64,000 nt of DNA from Halalkalibacter urbisdiaboli (GCF_002156385.1 NZ_MVJM01000002.1:186001-250000); one strand, 5' to 3'; shown: positions 25,656-34,558, counted from the stretch's first letter. Translations and numbers: made by a program. Notes: generated by a model from the sequence alone, not told the origin.

Positions 25656-27713
25656 TTAATGTAAAAGCAATTTATGCTCCTTTGTTAAGCGAGCTTTTAT
25701 ATAATGAGTTTCCTTGGCAAAAGTATGGCTACGATTCCCTATTTGAATAATCGTATCCCCCATTGCCGTCTCAATTTCAATCACTTGGTCTGCTGGTACT
25801 TGAATTTTTGTTTTCACCCCTGCTTTAGAGCCAGTAACTTTAATTTTAGCCCCGAGGCCAGCATAAGCGTCTCCAGTCACGAAAACACCGTCAATTTCTA
25901 ATACACCACCCGCATGAATCTTTGAGTTATATGCCCCTTTTCCTTTAATCATAATATTTCCGCTACAATATATTTCACTGTTTAAGGCGTAAGAACACGT
26001 AATACTCGCATTAGGCTCAGGTGGTAAAATACTTATTTCATATACATGCTTCACGAAACGGTTCATTTTTTCTAGGTCAGCGATATCTCGGAAGCCTTCG
26101 GGAGGAAGCAAAAGAAAGCCTGAGCGGAACCGGTTCGATAGCCCTACCCATTCATCATCTAATAAGGAGCGATGTTTCTTCACCTGTTCCACAAACTCTT
26201 TAATAAGATGATTAAAGCTGTTAAACTTCTGCTCTAACAATATTTTTAATACTGAGCTAAGTCCAGGATCACTAGTTTCTTCATTTTTAAACGCATTTAC
26301 TTGGTAAATTTGTTTAATTGCACTTGTTATCATGATTAACTCCTGTTGAATCATTCCGAGCTTATGCCCTAATTTGGCAACAATCATATTACTTTTTCCT
26401 GCTTCAAGTTTACTATTAATAGCATTTTGCTCAATCTTAATCGAATTCCCCGACTGGATTTTAGCATTCATTACATTTTTTTTAATCCAGACATCACCAT
26501 CTGTATCAATGAGCATATTCTCTTCTACATTTCCTAATACTTCAACGTCTCCGCTAAAATGAATATTCCCAGTTCCAATATTAACATCCCCTGAATGAAT
26601 AAACTTCGGGAGGACAGATGCCCTAATCATTCGACCTTGCCGCTTAACCTCAGGTCTTCCTGAAACAGTGGCAATTAATTTATGATCTTCTTCAAGATAC
26701 ATTGCACCTTTACCTGTTCTCACGATAATAGGAACAGCTTCTTGAGCAGGAAGAACCTCTCCTAAAATACTTTTGCCATCCTTTCCTTTTAAAGGGGGTT
26801 CAATAATAGCAAAAACCGTTCCTTCATCAATTGTTGGGATAAAATTAGTCTCACGAAAATCTACACTGCCGTCTGAACGTTCCAACGGCTTTAAATTCTT
26901 TTCATCGACCTCTACAAGAAAAGATACCTTGCCATGCTCACCCTTTTCAGGTTCCTTCCCTGTAACAATTTGATAATGCCCTTCTTCAAGGGAGGCACAT
27001 GCTCTTTCAATTAACTCTTGATCTATTCCATAAGTTACATTTAAATCATCTAATTTGGCTAAAATATCATTTTTTTTCAATTGTAAAAGTGGAAAGCTTT
27101 GACTCTCTGTCTCTAGCTTTATCTTCGTTGCAGGTGGATGATCTTTTAATTGGTATTGACGATAAAAACCAGGCTTCACATGTAGAGTTGCAAAACGATG
27201 ATGACGATCTAATTCAATGGACCAAACCGTTTCCTCTCTTTCTTCATCAAGCTCGATGACCATTTTATCATCTTCTTTAACGATGCAACGGTCTGTAACT
27301 TCAATATCATTTCGGTAGACCTTCATATGAGCGCCTATTTCTATAACAGGATAATGTGACTCTTTATTTTGACAATATATTTCACCATGCTTAACCCAAG
27401 CAAGTCCAGCTAAATCATTTTTTTTCACATCTGCCAACTTCATCGTTGAAGTCTCGTCTTCGTCGACAATAATATCGATTAACTCGTCTTCAAAATCTTG
27501 AATGACGGCTGTAATTGCTTCATCAACATCCATTTTCGTTCGTGTAACTCGAACAAGAGCTGGTTTTACTCCCAAACCAAACATTCTCTTGCCACTATTT
27601 TCAATTACTTCAACTTCTACTTGCTCCTGAGTGGCACCAAGAAGATTCAATGCTAACTGCACCGCCTCTTCAATCGTTTTCCCTCGTGAAAGAATGCTTT
27701 TTGGCAAGCCCAT
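25656..27713 (-). CDS. FapA (DUF342) protein with N-terminal Jag-N domain
   Basis: Cytoplasmic 685-residue protein. The first ~50 residues look like a Jag-N domain (SRGKTIEEAVQLALNLLGA, VEVIENSGKRMFGLG), a module of RNA-binding or cell-envelope regulators. The main body is a FapA/DUF342 domain (about 200-560) with repeated beta strands (VNIGTGNIHFSGDVEVLGNV, VWIKKNVMNAKIQSG), followed by a helical segment and a C-terminal beta region (IKGKGAYNSKIHAGG). FapA domains resemble bactofilin/MinC-like beta-helices and are linked to flagella or cell surface organisation. The start is uncertain: GGGGTG abuts the ATG at 27713, and a TTG two codons later would be better spaced. Confidence 0.85.
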   Translation of the reverse strand: MGLPKSILSRGKTIEEAVQLALNLLGATQEQVEVEVIENSGKRMFGLGVKPALVRVTRTKMDVDEAITAVIQDFEDELIDIIVDEDETSTMKLADVKKNDLAGLAWVKHGEIYCQNKESHYPVIEIGAHMKVYRNDIEVTDRCIVKEDDKMVIELDEEREETVWSIELDRHHRFATLHVKPGFYRQYQLKDHPPATKIKLETESQSFPLLQLKKNDILAKLDDLNVTYGIDQELIERACASLEEGHYQIVTGKEPEKGEHGKVSFLVEVDEKNLKPLERSDGSVDFRETNFIPTIDEGTVFAIIEPPLKGKDGKSILGEVLPAQEAVPIIVRTGKGAMYLEEDHKLIATVSGRPEVKRQGRMIRASVLPKFIHSGDVNIGTGNIHFSGDVEVLGNVEENMLIDTDGDVWIKKNVMNAKIQSGNSIKIEQNAINSKLEAGKSNMIVAKLGHKLGMIQQELIMITSAIKQIYQVNAFKNEETSDPGLSSVLKILLEQKFNSFNHLIKEFVEQVKKHRSLLDDEWVGLSNRFRSGFLLLPPEGFRDIADLEKMNRFVKHVYEISILPPEPNASITCSYALNSEIYCSGNIMIKGKGAYNSKIHAGGVLEIDGVFVTGDAYAGLGAKIKVTGSKAGVKTKIQVPADQVIEIETAMGDTIIQIGNRSHTFAKETHYIKARLTKEHKLLLH

Positions 27714-27956
27714 CACCCCATTAGTCCGAATTTTTAGACTTTTTATCCAAGATTATAGTCCTATATTCTAATTGTATCTTCTGATTATAAGCTTGTCTAT
27801 GCTTTCATCCGACAGTAAGTTGTTAATATCTACTAACTACGCAATAATCTACAAAAAGCAACTATTTCCGTGGAAATAAAAAAATAAATGATGAACCTTC
27901 TTATATAGAGGTCCATATAATAAATTGAAAACGTTTTTACGAGGAGGCTTGCGGAG

Positions 27957-28130
27957 ATGAGCTTTCAGCCGGAAAAAGTTAAAAAATTGGTAAAACAAGA
28001 TCGGTTTTTATCAATGACGTACGAAGAAATCATTCAAGATATACAAAACGAACATGAGGCATTGTACTATATTTATACGGTCTATATTCAAAAAGAACCC
28101 ATTCTATTAAATGCCTATGATTTAGTATAA
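27957..28130 (+). CDS. Small protein of 57 residues, unknown function
   Basis: Short gene with good expression signals: GAGGAGG (27941-27947) lies 9 nt before the ATG and a clean terminator starts 5 nt after the stop. The product begins MSFQPEKVKKLVKQDRF and is acidic and helical with several aromatic residues (EEIIQDIQNEHEALYYIYT). I do not recognise a family. The intact frame between a real ribosome site and a terminator makes a true gene likely. Confidence 0.75.
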   Translation: MSFQPEKVKKLVKQDRFLSMTYEEIIQDIQNEHEALYYIYTVYIQKEPILLNAYDLV

Positions 28131-28135
28131 GATTT

Positions 28136-28160
28136 GACTTCCCATATCGGAAGTCTTTTT
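28136..28160 (+). terminator. Terminator of the 57-residue protein gene
   Basis: GACTTCC (28136-28142) pairs with GGAAGTC (28149-28155) over a 6-nt loop and is followed by TTTTT. Confidence 0.88.
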
Positions 28161-28292
28161 CTATTGTCGAAAAGCTACGTTAGCTTTCCTGTCAACCATT
28201 TCAGTCTTAATAAAACATTATAACAAGCCTTAAGAACTACAGACCATGAACCCACCTTTCCCTTTAATAGTCCCTCTTAAATTTCTAGCTGA

Positions 28293-28321
28293 TTGCATGA
28301 AAAACATCTTTCGAGTATAAT
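28293..28321 (+). promoter_or_regulatory. sigma-A promoter of the flavoprotein gene
   Basis: TTGCAT (28293-28298), a 17-bp spacer and a perfect TATAAT (28316-28321); the start codon follows 46 nt later behind CAGGAGGT. Confidence 0.75.
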
Positions 28322-28366
28322 TTACAAAACGTAATGATTTCGCTTTGTTACTCAGGAGGTACATAA

Positions 28367-29530
28367 ATGTTTAATTGGACGATTATCGGTGGCGGAATAC
28401 AAGGAATGACTTTGGTAGCGTATTTACAAAAAAAGTTGAATATAAAGACAAGTGAACTTGCCATTATTGATCCTCACCAGCATCCCCTTTCGATGTGGAA
28501 AAGATGTACATCAAATATCGGCATGACCTATTTACGTTCCCCATCTATTCACCATTTAGATCCAAACCCATTTGCCCTAGAAATTTTTGAGAAATCAAAA
28601 AGAGGTAAAAATGAAACTTCATTTGTTCAGCCATATAGCCGCCCAAGCTTATCTCTTTTTAATATGCATTGTGAGCATTTATTCGAAACGTTACATGTAG
28701 CGGATTCCTGGATACAGGATCGAGTTCAAGGTATAGAAAAAAAGGTAAACGGTTGGGAGATTAAATTATCGAGTCGGAAAATCCTTACGAAACATGTTGT
28801 ACTTGCGATAGGGCTTTCAGAGCAACCAGTTTGGCCTGCGTGGGCGGAGGAATTAAAAATGAAGGGGGCTAATATAAAACATCAATTTGAAGACTTGGAT
28901 TCCAACCCTTCTGCCCCACTTTTAATTGCAGGTGGAGGGATTAGTGCTGCCCACTCAGCATTATTATATACCGAAAGCAACCCAGGCAAGGTAACGCTGC
29001 TTACTCGTCATCCATTGCAAGTATTTCAATTTGACTCAGACCCCGCTTGGCTTGGACCAAAAAAGATGAGGCTTTTTTTAAAAGCAGCTTATCAAAAGCG
29101 GCGTCAGTTCATTTCAGAGGCAAGGCATCGCGGCTCTATGCCAGGTGAAGTACGAGTGCGCCTTCGTAAAGCAGAATCTGAACAGCGCCTGGTAATAAAA
29201 ACAGCAGAAGTGCAATCCACTTCCTTTAACAATCAGCTTATCACTTTGGTCTTTTCTGACGGTGAATCCTGGGAAGGAAAATCGATTCGTTTGGCAACGG
29301 GATTTCATACGAGTGCTCCCGGAATGAATTGGTTGATAAACGAGGAAAACGCAGCTTTCTTACACTGTCACACTTGTGGTTATCCGATATTAAATGATGC
29401 TACCCTTGAATGGGCCCCAAATCTTTACGTTATGGGAGCTCTCGCTGAACTCAGCTTAGGACCAGTTGCTCGTAACATTTCCGGAGCACGGCGTGGTGCC
29501 GAACGAATTATTCGTTCAATCAGTAAGTAA
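28367..29530 (+). CDS. FAD/NAD(P)-binding oxidoreductase-like protein
   Basis: Predicted flavoprotein of 387 residues. The N-terminal dinucleotide-binding motif is WTIIGGGIQGMTLVAYL (GxGxxG), and a second Rossmann motif occurs at LLIAGGGISAAHSALL (about residue 185). LAIGLSEQPVWPAW is the ATG-like connecting motif seen in N-hydroxylating and Baeyer-Villiger monooxygenase relatives. Near the C-terminus NLYVMGALAELSLGPVARN closes the FAD site. It may be an amino-acid N-hydroxylase-like or related monooxygenase, but the substrate cannot be named. Single gene with its own promoter and terminator. Confidence 0.82.
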   Translation: MFNWTIIGGGIQGMTLVAYLQKKLNIKTSELAIIDPHQHPLSMWKRCTSNIGMTYLRSPSIHHLDPNPFALEIFEKSKRGKNETSFVQPYSRPSLSLFNMHCEHLFETLHVADSWIQDRVQGIEKKVNGWEIKLSSRKILTKHVVLAIGLSEQPVWPAWAEELKMKGANIKHQFEDLDSNPSAPLLIAGGGISAAHSALLYTESNPGKVTLLTRHPLQVFQFDSDPAWLGPKKMRLFLKAAYQKRRQFISEARHRGSMPGEVRVRLRKAESEQRLVIKTAEVQSTSFNNQLITLVFSDGESWEGKSIRLATGFHTSAPGMNWLINEENAAFLHCHTCGYPILNDATLEWAPNLYVMGALAELSLGPVARNISGARRGAERIIRSISK

Positions 29531-29553
29531 GCAATAAAACATCTGGCTTCATG

Positions 29554-29591
29554 AAGGGTGTCCTTATGCTTCTATTTATCAAGACACCCTT
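29554..29591. terminator. Terminator between flavoprotein and IDEAL-domain genes
   Basis: AAGGGTGTC (29554-29562) pairs with GACACCCTT (29583-29591), extended inward by TT/AA past one bulge. It lies between convergent genes and probably serves both. Confidence 0.75.
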
Positions 29592-29597
29592 GTTATG

Positions 29598-29897
29598 TTA
29601 TTCAAATGTAAGTAGCAGTTCAAAGCCATTTTCTGAAATAATTTTCCCTTGTTTATGCTTCGTTAACCACGAATTATAGGTCGTTGAATGCTTCTGAAAT
29701 GCTTCTTTATCCTTAAGAATAAGCGCCTTATCAATATCTTCAAGGATTTTTTGCTTATTAAAATTATAGAGAGAGTATTCCAGAACAGCTTGCGCATACA
29801 AAGATTGGACCGTTGTTTCTGTACGTTTCTGTAAACTCCGAATCACATGTAGCTGACGCATGACATTGTTATCCATTGCAAATTGATTGTTCATCAT
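29598..29897 (-). CDS. IDEAL-domain small protein
   Basis: Small 99-residue cytoplasmic protein. The segment KILEDIDKALILKDKEAF resembles the IDEAL domain, a short helical motif found in several Bacillus proteins (for example at the C-terminus of YpiB), whose function is not well defined. The rest is helical and basic/acidic mixed. GGGGGGGA just before two consecutive ATG codons marks the start. Single gene, convergent with the flavoprotein gene. Confidence 0.65.
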   Translation of the reverse strand: MMNNQFAMDNNVMRQLHVIRSLQKRTETTVQSLYAQAVLEYSLYNFNKQKILEDIDKALILKDKEAFQKHSTTYNSWLTKHKQGKIISENGFELLLTFE

Positions 29898-30231
29898 ATC
29901 CCCCCCAAAAAAGTTTCGCTACTTTTCTATACCCACTATTTATGCAACTCAAACGACTATTGCCAATATATTTCTGAAATTTTTTATTAAGTGACAAGAT
30001 TTTAAATATGGGTAAAAGGGTATGATATTCTAGGTGTTTGACTTAATAGCTATATGAATATTATAGTTCTTTTTTTCTATAACAATTATTATGAAAAATA
30101 TTCCCCATATTTCCTAAGTTCAAAAACCATACTTTGATTGTATTTTTAATTAATTTGGTCAAAATATAATTAGCGATTCCGAGTGGGGTGATTAGATCCG
30201 TTTTCCTCCCTCTCTAGGAGTGTGATAGTTC
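29898..30231. other. 334-bp intergenic leader of the CNNM-type gene
   Basis: AT-rich gap between divergent genes. A plausible promoter for the plus-strand gene is TTGACT (30038-30043), an 18-bp spacer and TATAGT (30062-30067), giving a leader of about 160 nt. Near the start codon CTCC (about 30206-30209) could pair with GGAG (30217-30220) of the ribosome binding site. I see no known riboswitch class. Confidence 0.5.
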
Positions 30232-31482
30232 GTGGATACGATTCCTTTAAGTATGATAAGCCTTTTTCTTCTGTTATTACTGCTTTCTGCTTTTTTCTCT
30301 TCAATTGAAACGGCTTATTCTAGCGTAAATAAGATTCGTTTAAAAAGCTATGCAGATGAAGACCGCCCTGGAGCAAGAAAAGCTCTATATATTACTGATA
30401 ACTTTGATAAGGCTCTTTCTACAATTTTGGTCGGCAATAACCTTGTAAACATAGCTGCGGCAACGATTTCAGCCCAGCTTGCGACAGAGCTCTTCGGGCC
30501 GAGTCGAGGCGTATTTATTAGTACATTTGTTGTTACAATTCTTGTACTAATATTTGGAGAGATTATGCCAAAGTCATTCGCTAAAGAATATGCGGAGTTA
30601 ATGGCACTTAAAGTTTCCGGAACATTGCTGTTTTTAATTAAGATTCTTTCACCTTTAACCTGGTTATTTTTACAACTAAGAAAAGGCATGTCTTTACTCG
30701 TAAAAAATAAAGAGCAAATCCCCTCTTTTACAGAAGATGAATTGAAAGTGATGTTAGATTTAAGTGAAGAGGAAGGGGTTCTTAACAAAAAAGAAAAAGA
30801 GCTAGTACATCGTTCATTAGACTTTGATGACATCATCGTTGGTGAAATTTTAAAACCGCGAATCGATATAGTCGCCATTGATATTGACCAGTCAATAGAG
30901 GAAATAAAAACAACTTTTTTTAAAGAACGATATTCGCGTATTCCAGTGTTCGATGGAAGTATTGACAATATTATTGGGATTTTATCAGAGCGTGATTTTC
31001 TTACAGCTCTTATACAAAAAGAGCAAGTTGACATCCAACCGTTATTACGAGAACCATTACTAGTTGTAGAATCCATGAAAATTTCGTCACTTCTCCCTGA
31101 ATTACAAAAGAATAAAATTCACATGGCTATTGTCATTGATGAATATGGTGGAACAGCTGGATTAATCACCCTTGAAGATATTTTAGAAGAAATTGTCGGC
31201 GAGATATGGGATGAGCATGATGAAACCGTTAAATTAGTTCGACAAATCGATCCTGAAACATATCTATTTAATGCAGATTATTCCATTGATGATTTTGCTA
31301 AGGTGACGAACGTTCATATCCCAGAAACCTCTTATCATACACTAGGAGGCTGGTTAGTTGAAGCCTTTCAACGCATTCCGTCCTCAGGTGAAGAAATCCA
31401 GTATGAACATTTGACACTAAGAGTCGTTGAGGCCGAAAATAGGAGAATTCGTAAGGTGAAAGTAAAAATGGCTTCCTTGTAA
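30232..31482 (+). CDS. CNNM/CorC-type (HlyC/TlyC) membrane transporter with CBS domains
   Basis: Membrane protein of 416 residues of the DUF21-CBS-CorC_HlyC architecture. The DUF21 domain (residues 1-170) has four helices and the conserved ETAYSSVNKIRLKS, VGNNLVNIAAATI and LVLIFGEIMPKS. Two CBS motifs follow (ILKPRIDIVAIDID, IHMAIVIDEYGGTAGLITL) and a CorC_HlyC domain closes the protein (YLFNADYSIDDF). Relatives include Mg2+ or Co2+ efflux proteins, with Na+ exchange shown for some; haemolysin names are historical. The start is GTG at 30232, 11 nt after AGGAG. Confidence 0.92.
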   Translation: MDTIPLSMISLFLLLLLLSAFFSSIETAYSSVNKIRLKSYADEDRPGARKALYITDNFDKALSTILVGNNLVNIAAATISAQLATELFGPSRGVFISTFVVTILVLIFGEIMPKSFAKEYAELMALKVSGTLLFLIKILSPLTWLFLQLRKGMSLLVKNKEQIPSFTEDELKVMLDLSEEEGVLNKKEKELVHRSLDFDDIIVGEILKPRIDIVAIDIDQSIEEIKTTFFKERYSRIPVFDGSIDNIIGILSERDFLTALIQKEQVDIQPLLREPLLVVESMKISSLLPELQKNKIHMAIVIDEYGGTAGLITLEDILEEIVGEIWDEHDETVKLVRQIDPETYLFNADYSIDDFAKVTNVHIPETSYHTLGGWLVEAFQRIPSSGEEIQYEHLTLRVVEAENRRIRKVKVKMASL

Positions 31483-31490
31483 CCGTATAA

Positions 31491-31535
31491 AAGGGGTGAC
31501 CAGGATATTATTTAACGCTTCGGTCCCCCTTATTT
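31491..31535. terminator. Terminator between convergent genes
   Basis: AAGGGGTGACC (31491-31501) pairs with GGTCCCCCTT (31522-31531) with one bulged T, followed by ATTTTCT on the plus strand. Confidence 0.75.
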
Positions 31536-31536
31536 T

Positions 31537-31758
31537 CTACTCATTATTAGCGCGTTCTATACTGTCAATTTCGTATAACTTTAAATGGATGACTTCTTTG
31601 CGATCATCATCATAAACAAGCAACGAGCCATTCTGCTCATCAAAAAGAATCAGTCTACAAAAAATTATCGTACTCCCGACTTTCGGCTCTACCCTCACAA
31701 CCTTTAATAAACAATTGGTCTCTTTCCATTCCTTAAATTTTTTAATTAGACTTTTCAA
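31537..31758 (-). CDS. Small protein of unknown function (73 residues)
   Basis: A short gene with a TTG start: AGAGGGGAGAG lies 5 nt upstream, the only good ribosome site. The product is basic at the N-terminus (KSLIKKFKEWKE) and then beta-rich (STIIFCRLILFDEQNGSLLVYDD), which resembles a small OB- or SH3-like barrel, but I cannot assign a family. It sits between two plus-strand genes and is convergent with the CNNM-type gene. Confidence 0.65.
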   Translation of the reverse strand: MKSLIKKFKEWKETNCLLKVVRVEPKVGSTIIFCRLILFDEQNGSLLVYDDDRKEVIHLKLYEIDSIERANNE

Positions 31759-31942
31759 TTGTTCTCTCCCCTCTTTTTCATCTACTTTTAAATGATGTCC
31801 AGGTAAGCTTTAATCCTTACCAAATATAAGAAAATAATCAAGGACCATCGATCAATTGAATGATTGTTTTTTAATCATAAAAAGAGTATACTTATAACAA
31901 ACATATGTTCGTATTTTTTTGCAGGAAGGAGTAAAGCCGTTG

Positions 31943-32317
31943 ATGCTGACTAAAGAAGAGCAAGCTGTGCTTCGTCACTATATCATTATATCTATTGCTA
32001 GAAAAGCCTTAGAGAAGGATTTATTTTTATTAGAAAAGACGCCTTTAAAGCTGCAAGGTACATACCTCGAACTTGTTCGGAAAACTCTTGAGCAAATTAG
32101 TAAAGAGATGGCGTTAATAAAACGATATATGAAATTACATCAAATGAAAATAGAAAAACAGGAAAGCGACGGTTTCTTTAGTACATATGCTTACTGGTGT
32201 AGAGGATATGAAGGAGTTAATCGGATTCTAAATACTCATCTAAAACAGCAAGTAACAAACTACTTAATGAGATTTTTCACGTTTGAAAAAAGCCGTCTAT
32301 CTCAACTAGACGGCTAA
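31943..32317 (+). CDS. Helical protein of unknown function (124 residues)
   Basis: Predicted cytoplasmic, all-helical protein beginning MLTKEEQAVLRHYII. It contains three long amphipathic stretches and a conserved-looking SDGFFSTYAYWCRGYEG segment. Not assigned to a family with confidence. AGGAAGGAG (31923-31931) is 8 nt from a TTG and 11 nt from the ATG used here, so the start could be one codon earlier. Its last codons double as the minus-strand terminator of khtU. Confidence 0.65.
   Translation: MLTKEEQAVLRHYIIISIARKALEKDLFLLEKTPLKLQGTYLELVRKTLEQISKEMALIKRYMKLHQMKIEKQESDGFFSTYAYWCRGYEGVNRILNTHLKQQVTNYLMRFFTFEKSRLSQLDG
32284..32315 (-). terminator. khtU terminator embedded in a coding region
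   Basis: On the minus strand AGCCGTCTA (32315-32307) pairs with TAGACGGCT (32299-32291), followed by TTTTTTC. The stem lies inside the last nine codons of the plus-strand gene ending at 32317. Confidence 0.85.
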
Positions 32318-32322
32318 CCTTG

Positions 32323-33489
32323 TCAACCAGGCATTTTAACCTTCTCTTTAGTCGACTTTTGACCATACAAGAGTTTGGCTATTCTTGGTGCAAATTGAAA
32401 TAATACGATCCCTATCATTGCAGAGGCAAGAATAAACACACTGCTAAATGTTTTATAAACTCCTGTAGCAAGAGCTGCAATAATAATTGAAAACTCTCCC
32501 CGTTGTGTTAAACTTAAACCAGCACGTAGCGAGACACGTTTTGATAATCCGTACCACTTTCCTCCATACACCCCAACAATGATTTTTGCAATAATCGACC
32601 AAACTAATAAAACAAGTAATAGCCTAACATAAGGTATGCCTTCTTCTAATGAAATCGTTGTACCGAAGTATAGAAAAAAGAGCGGCAACAGTAAATCACG
32701 AACAGGTAGAATAATAGATTCAAGCTGATGAGAGCGACGAACTTCTGCTATAATAATCCCCGCTAAAAAAGCACCGAGTACCTCTGACAAATCTAACCAT
32801 AAGGCTAGACCACCATATGAGAGTGCTAAGCCTATAATAAAAAGTACAAATACATCTTTCTCCATGTGTCGGTCAAAAAATGTCCCTAATCGGCTAAATA
32901 CGAAACGTCCAATCATGATAGCTCCGAAAGAAAGCAACACTACTTTACCAATTAACAACACCATTGATGAAGCTGTTACATCATCGCCTGATGTTAATCC
33001 AACTAAGATTGCCACAAGTATTGGTGCCACTAGGTCTTCAAATATTAACAATCCTAGTATGAATTCCGATTCTGGATTGGCCATTCGTTTCGAACTCTCA
33101 AGCAATTTAGCGGTAATGGATGAACTTGTTGCATAGAGGACTCCGCTTATGATGAGTGCTATGACAATCTCCAATCCCATGAACCAACAAATGAGAAACG
33201 TAATGCCTAAATTTAAAGCTACATCAAGCGTCCCAGCAGGTGTCACCTTTTTGGCAACAGTAGCTAATTGTTTAAGTGGAAATTCCATACCTAATAAGAA
33301 AAATAGAAGGACGATACCTATTTCCCCAGCAAAGTGCAATAAGTGTGAATCAGTGAGAAATCCACCTAAGACAATTCCCAACAAAATATAAATAATCACT
33401 TCAGGTACTTTAAATCTCATTCCAAGAAATCCTGTCAGAAATAATAAAAGGAGAATAATTCCCGCACTAAGCATTTCCGGAAATTCCAA
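32323..33489 (-). CDS. khtU: K+(NH4+)/H+ antiporter KhtU / AmhT-like
   Basis: CPA2-type cation:proton antiporter of 388 residues and about 12 helices. Signature segments are FKVPEVIIYILLGIVLGG, GIVLLFFLLGMEF, ATSSSITAKLLESSKRM, LILGLLIFEDLVAPILVA and SEVLGAFLAGIIIAEVRRS. Homologues KhtU of B. subtilis and AmhT of alkaliphilic Bacillus export K+ or ammonium in exchange for protons and need the small KhtT/AmhM partner, encoded immediately upstream. It lacks the cytoplasmic TrkA-N domain of KefB/C-type proteins, matching that two-component arrangement. A khtS-like third gene is absent. Confidence 0.92.
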   Translation of the reverse strand: MEFPEMLSAGIILLLLFLTGFLGMRFKVPEVIIYILLGIVLGGFLTDSHLLHFAGEIGIVLLFFLLGMEFPLKQLATVAKKVTPAGTLDVALNLGITFLICWFMGLEIVIALIISGVLYATSSSITAKLLESSKRMANPESEFILGLLIFEDLVAPILVAILVGLTSGDDVTASSMVLLIGKVVLLSFGAIMIGRFVFSRLGTFFDRHMEKDVFVLFIIGLALSYGGLALWLDLSEVLGAFLAGIIIAEVRRSHQLESIILPVRDLLLPLFFLYFGTTISLEEGIPYVRLLLVLLVWSIIAKIIVGVYGGKWYGLSKRVSLRAGLSLTQRGEFSIIIAALATGVYKTFSSVFILASAMIGIVLFQFAPRIAKLLYGQKSTKEKVKMPG

Positions 33490-33492
33490 GGA

Positions 33493-33984
33493 CTACACCG
33501 CCTCTCCCTCACAAAGACGTTCGAATTCATCAATTTGTTCACTTTTTCCAATTGCCATAATTGTATCCCCAACCTCAAGTTTCTGATCTGCCTCTGGGCT
33601 AGCAATGACCTCTCCTTTTCTGAAAATCCCAACTACTGATACCCCAGTACGTTTACGAATTTCAGATTCTTCTAAGGTTTTACCTACAACTGGAGATTCT
33701 TTCTTAATTTCAACCCATTCCATAACAATTTGACTTCTAAAAATCTTCATTTTGTCGTTATCAACAGGTTGAAAGACAGCTCCAAGTAGCTGAGCACCTA
33801 ATTCTCGCGTTTCATCCCCAGTTAAGTCCATTGAGAAGTCGGCTTCGTCATCATCCGCATCCTTGAAAAAATAGAGTTCCCGCTTTCCTGTATGATGAAC
33901 AATAAGGCAAATCATGCTTCCTTCAGCTGTTAGAAACGATATTTTTTTACCTATTCCCGGTAAATCGGCCATTTTTACATTCAT
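33493..33984 (-). CDS. khtT: Antiporter regulatory subunit KhtT / AmhM-like (RCK_C)
   Basis: Cytoplasmic 163-residue regulator. N-terminal half (about 1-75) is the KhtT-specific domain (DLPGIGKKISF); the C-terminal half is a TrkA_C/RCK_C domain (VGKTLEESEIRKRTGVSVV, VIASPEADQKLEVGDTIMAIG). In B. subtilis this domain binds c-di-AMP and senses pH, opening the KhtU antiporter; the same role is inferred here. The stop codon is 3 nt before the khtU start, so the genes are translationally linked. AAAGGAAAGGGAG precedes the ATG. Confidence 0.93.
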   Translation of the reverse strand: MNVKMADLPGIGKKISFLTAEGSMICLIVHHTGKRELYFFKDADDDEADFSMDLTGDETRELGAQLLGAVFQPVDNDKMKIFRSQIVMEWVEIKKESPVVGKTLEESEIRKRTGVSVVGIFRKGEVIASPEADQKLEVGDTIMAIGKSEQIDEFERLCEGEAV

Positions 33985-34156
33985 TGATAGTCTCCCTTTC
34001 CTTTGTTTTCGGGCTCATCTTTACTATTTTCTACAAACGTACTTTCCATCCTCTACAAATGATAAAATACAACAACTCTGTATTACTCTATTCAACCTCT
34101 ACACGCGTTGTAGACGTCCAAACCCTTATTTTTATCTTTTTAGATAAATTTAAAAA

Positions 34157-34189
34157 ACAATCACTATCCGTTTAACGAATAGTGATTGT
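34157..34189 (-). terminator. Terminator of the cheAWY operon
   Basis: ACAATCACTAT (34157-34167) pairs perfectly with ATAGTGATTGT (34179-34189); on the minus strand it is followed by TTTTTTAAATTT. It sits 6 nt after the cheY stop codon. Confidence 0.9.
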
Positions 34190-34195
34190 CCAAAA

Positions 34196-34558
34196 TTATT
34201 GTCCTAACACCTTTTTGATGGCTTCTAATACACGATCTGCTTGAAAAGGTTTAACGATAAAATCCTTAGCTCCTGATTGAATTGCATCAATAACCATTGA
34301 TTGTTGCCCCATTGCAGAACACATAATGACCTTTGCCCCGCCATCTATTTGCTTAATTTCCTTAAGGGCTTGAATACCATCCATTTCTGGCATCGTAATG
34401 TCCATTGTTACTAAATCAGGCTTGAGTTCTTTATATTTTTCGACAGCTTCAGCCCCGTTTGCTGCTTCACCTGCAATTTCAAACCCATTTTTTGATAAGA
34501 TATCTTTAATCATCATTCGCATAAATGCTGCATCATCTACAATCAAAACCGATGCCAT
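34196..34558 (-). CDS. cheY: Chemotaxis response regulator CheY
   Basis: Single-domain receiver of 120 residues that, when phosphorylated by CheA, binds the flagellar switch. The phosphorylation site is D53 (LVTMDITMPEMDG), with the acidic pocket D8/D9 and the conserved K103 in FIVKPF; the switch Ser/Thr is in MCSAMGQQ. AGAGGTGATTTC precedes the ATG. Last gene of a compact cheA-cheW-cheY operon that lies outside a large flagellar cluster within this window. Confidence 0.96.
   Translation of the reverse strand: MASVLIVDDAAFMRMMIKDILSKNGFEIAGEAANGAEAVEKYKELKPDLVTMDITMPEMDGIQALKEIKQIDGGAKVIMCSAMGQQSMVIDAIQSGAKDFIVKPFQADRVLEAIKKVLGQ

Noticed and set aside
29898-30231. Known metal riboswitch in the CNNM gene leader
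   Set aside because: The leader lacks the conserved cores of M-box, yybP-ykoY and NiCo classes; only a weak ribosome-site pairing is visible.
30348-31076. 242-codon minus-strand frame
   Set aside because: Antisense shadow of the CNNM-type gene; Ser-rich low-information translation, no ribosome site.
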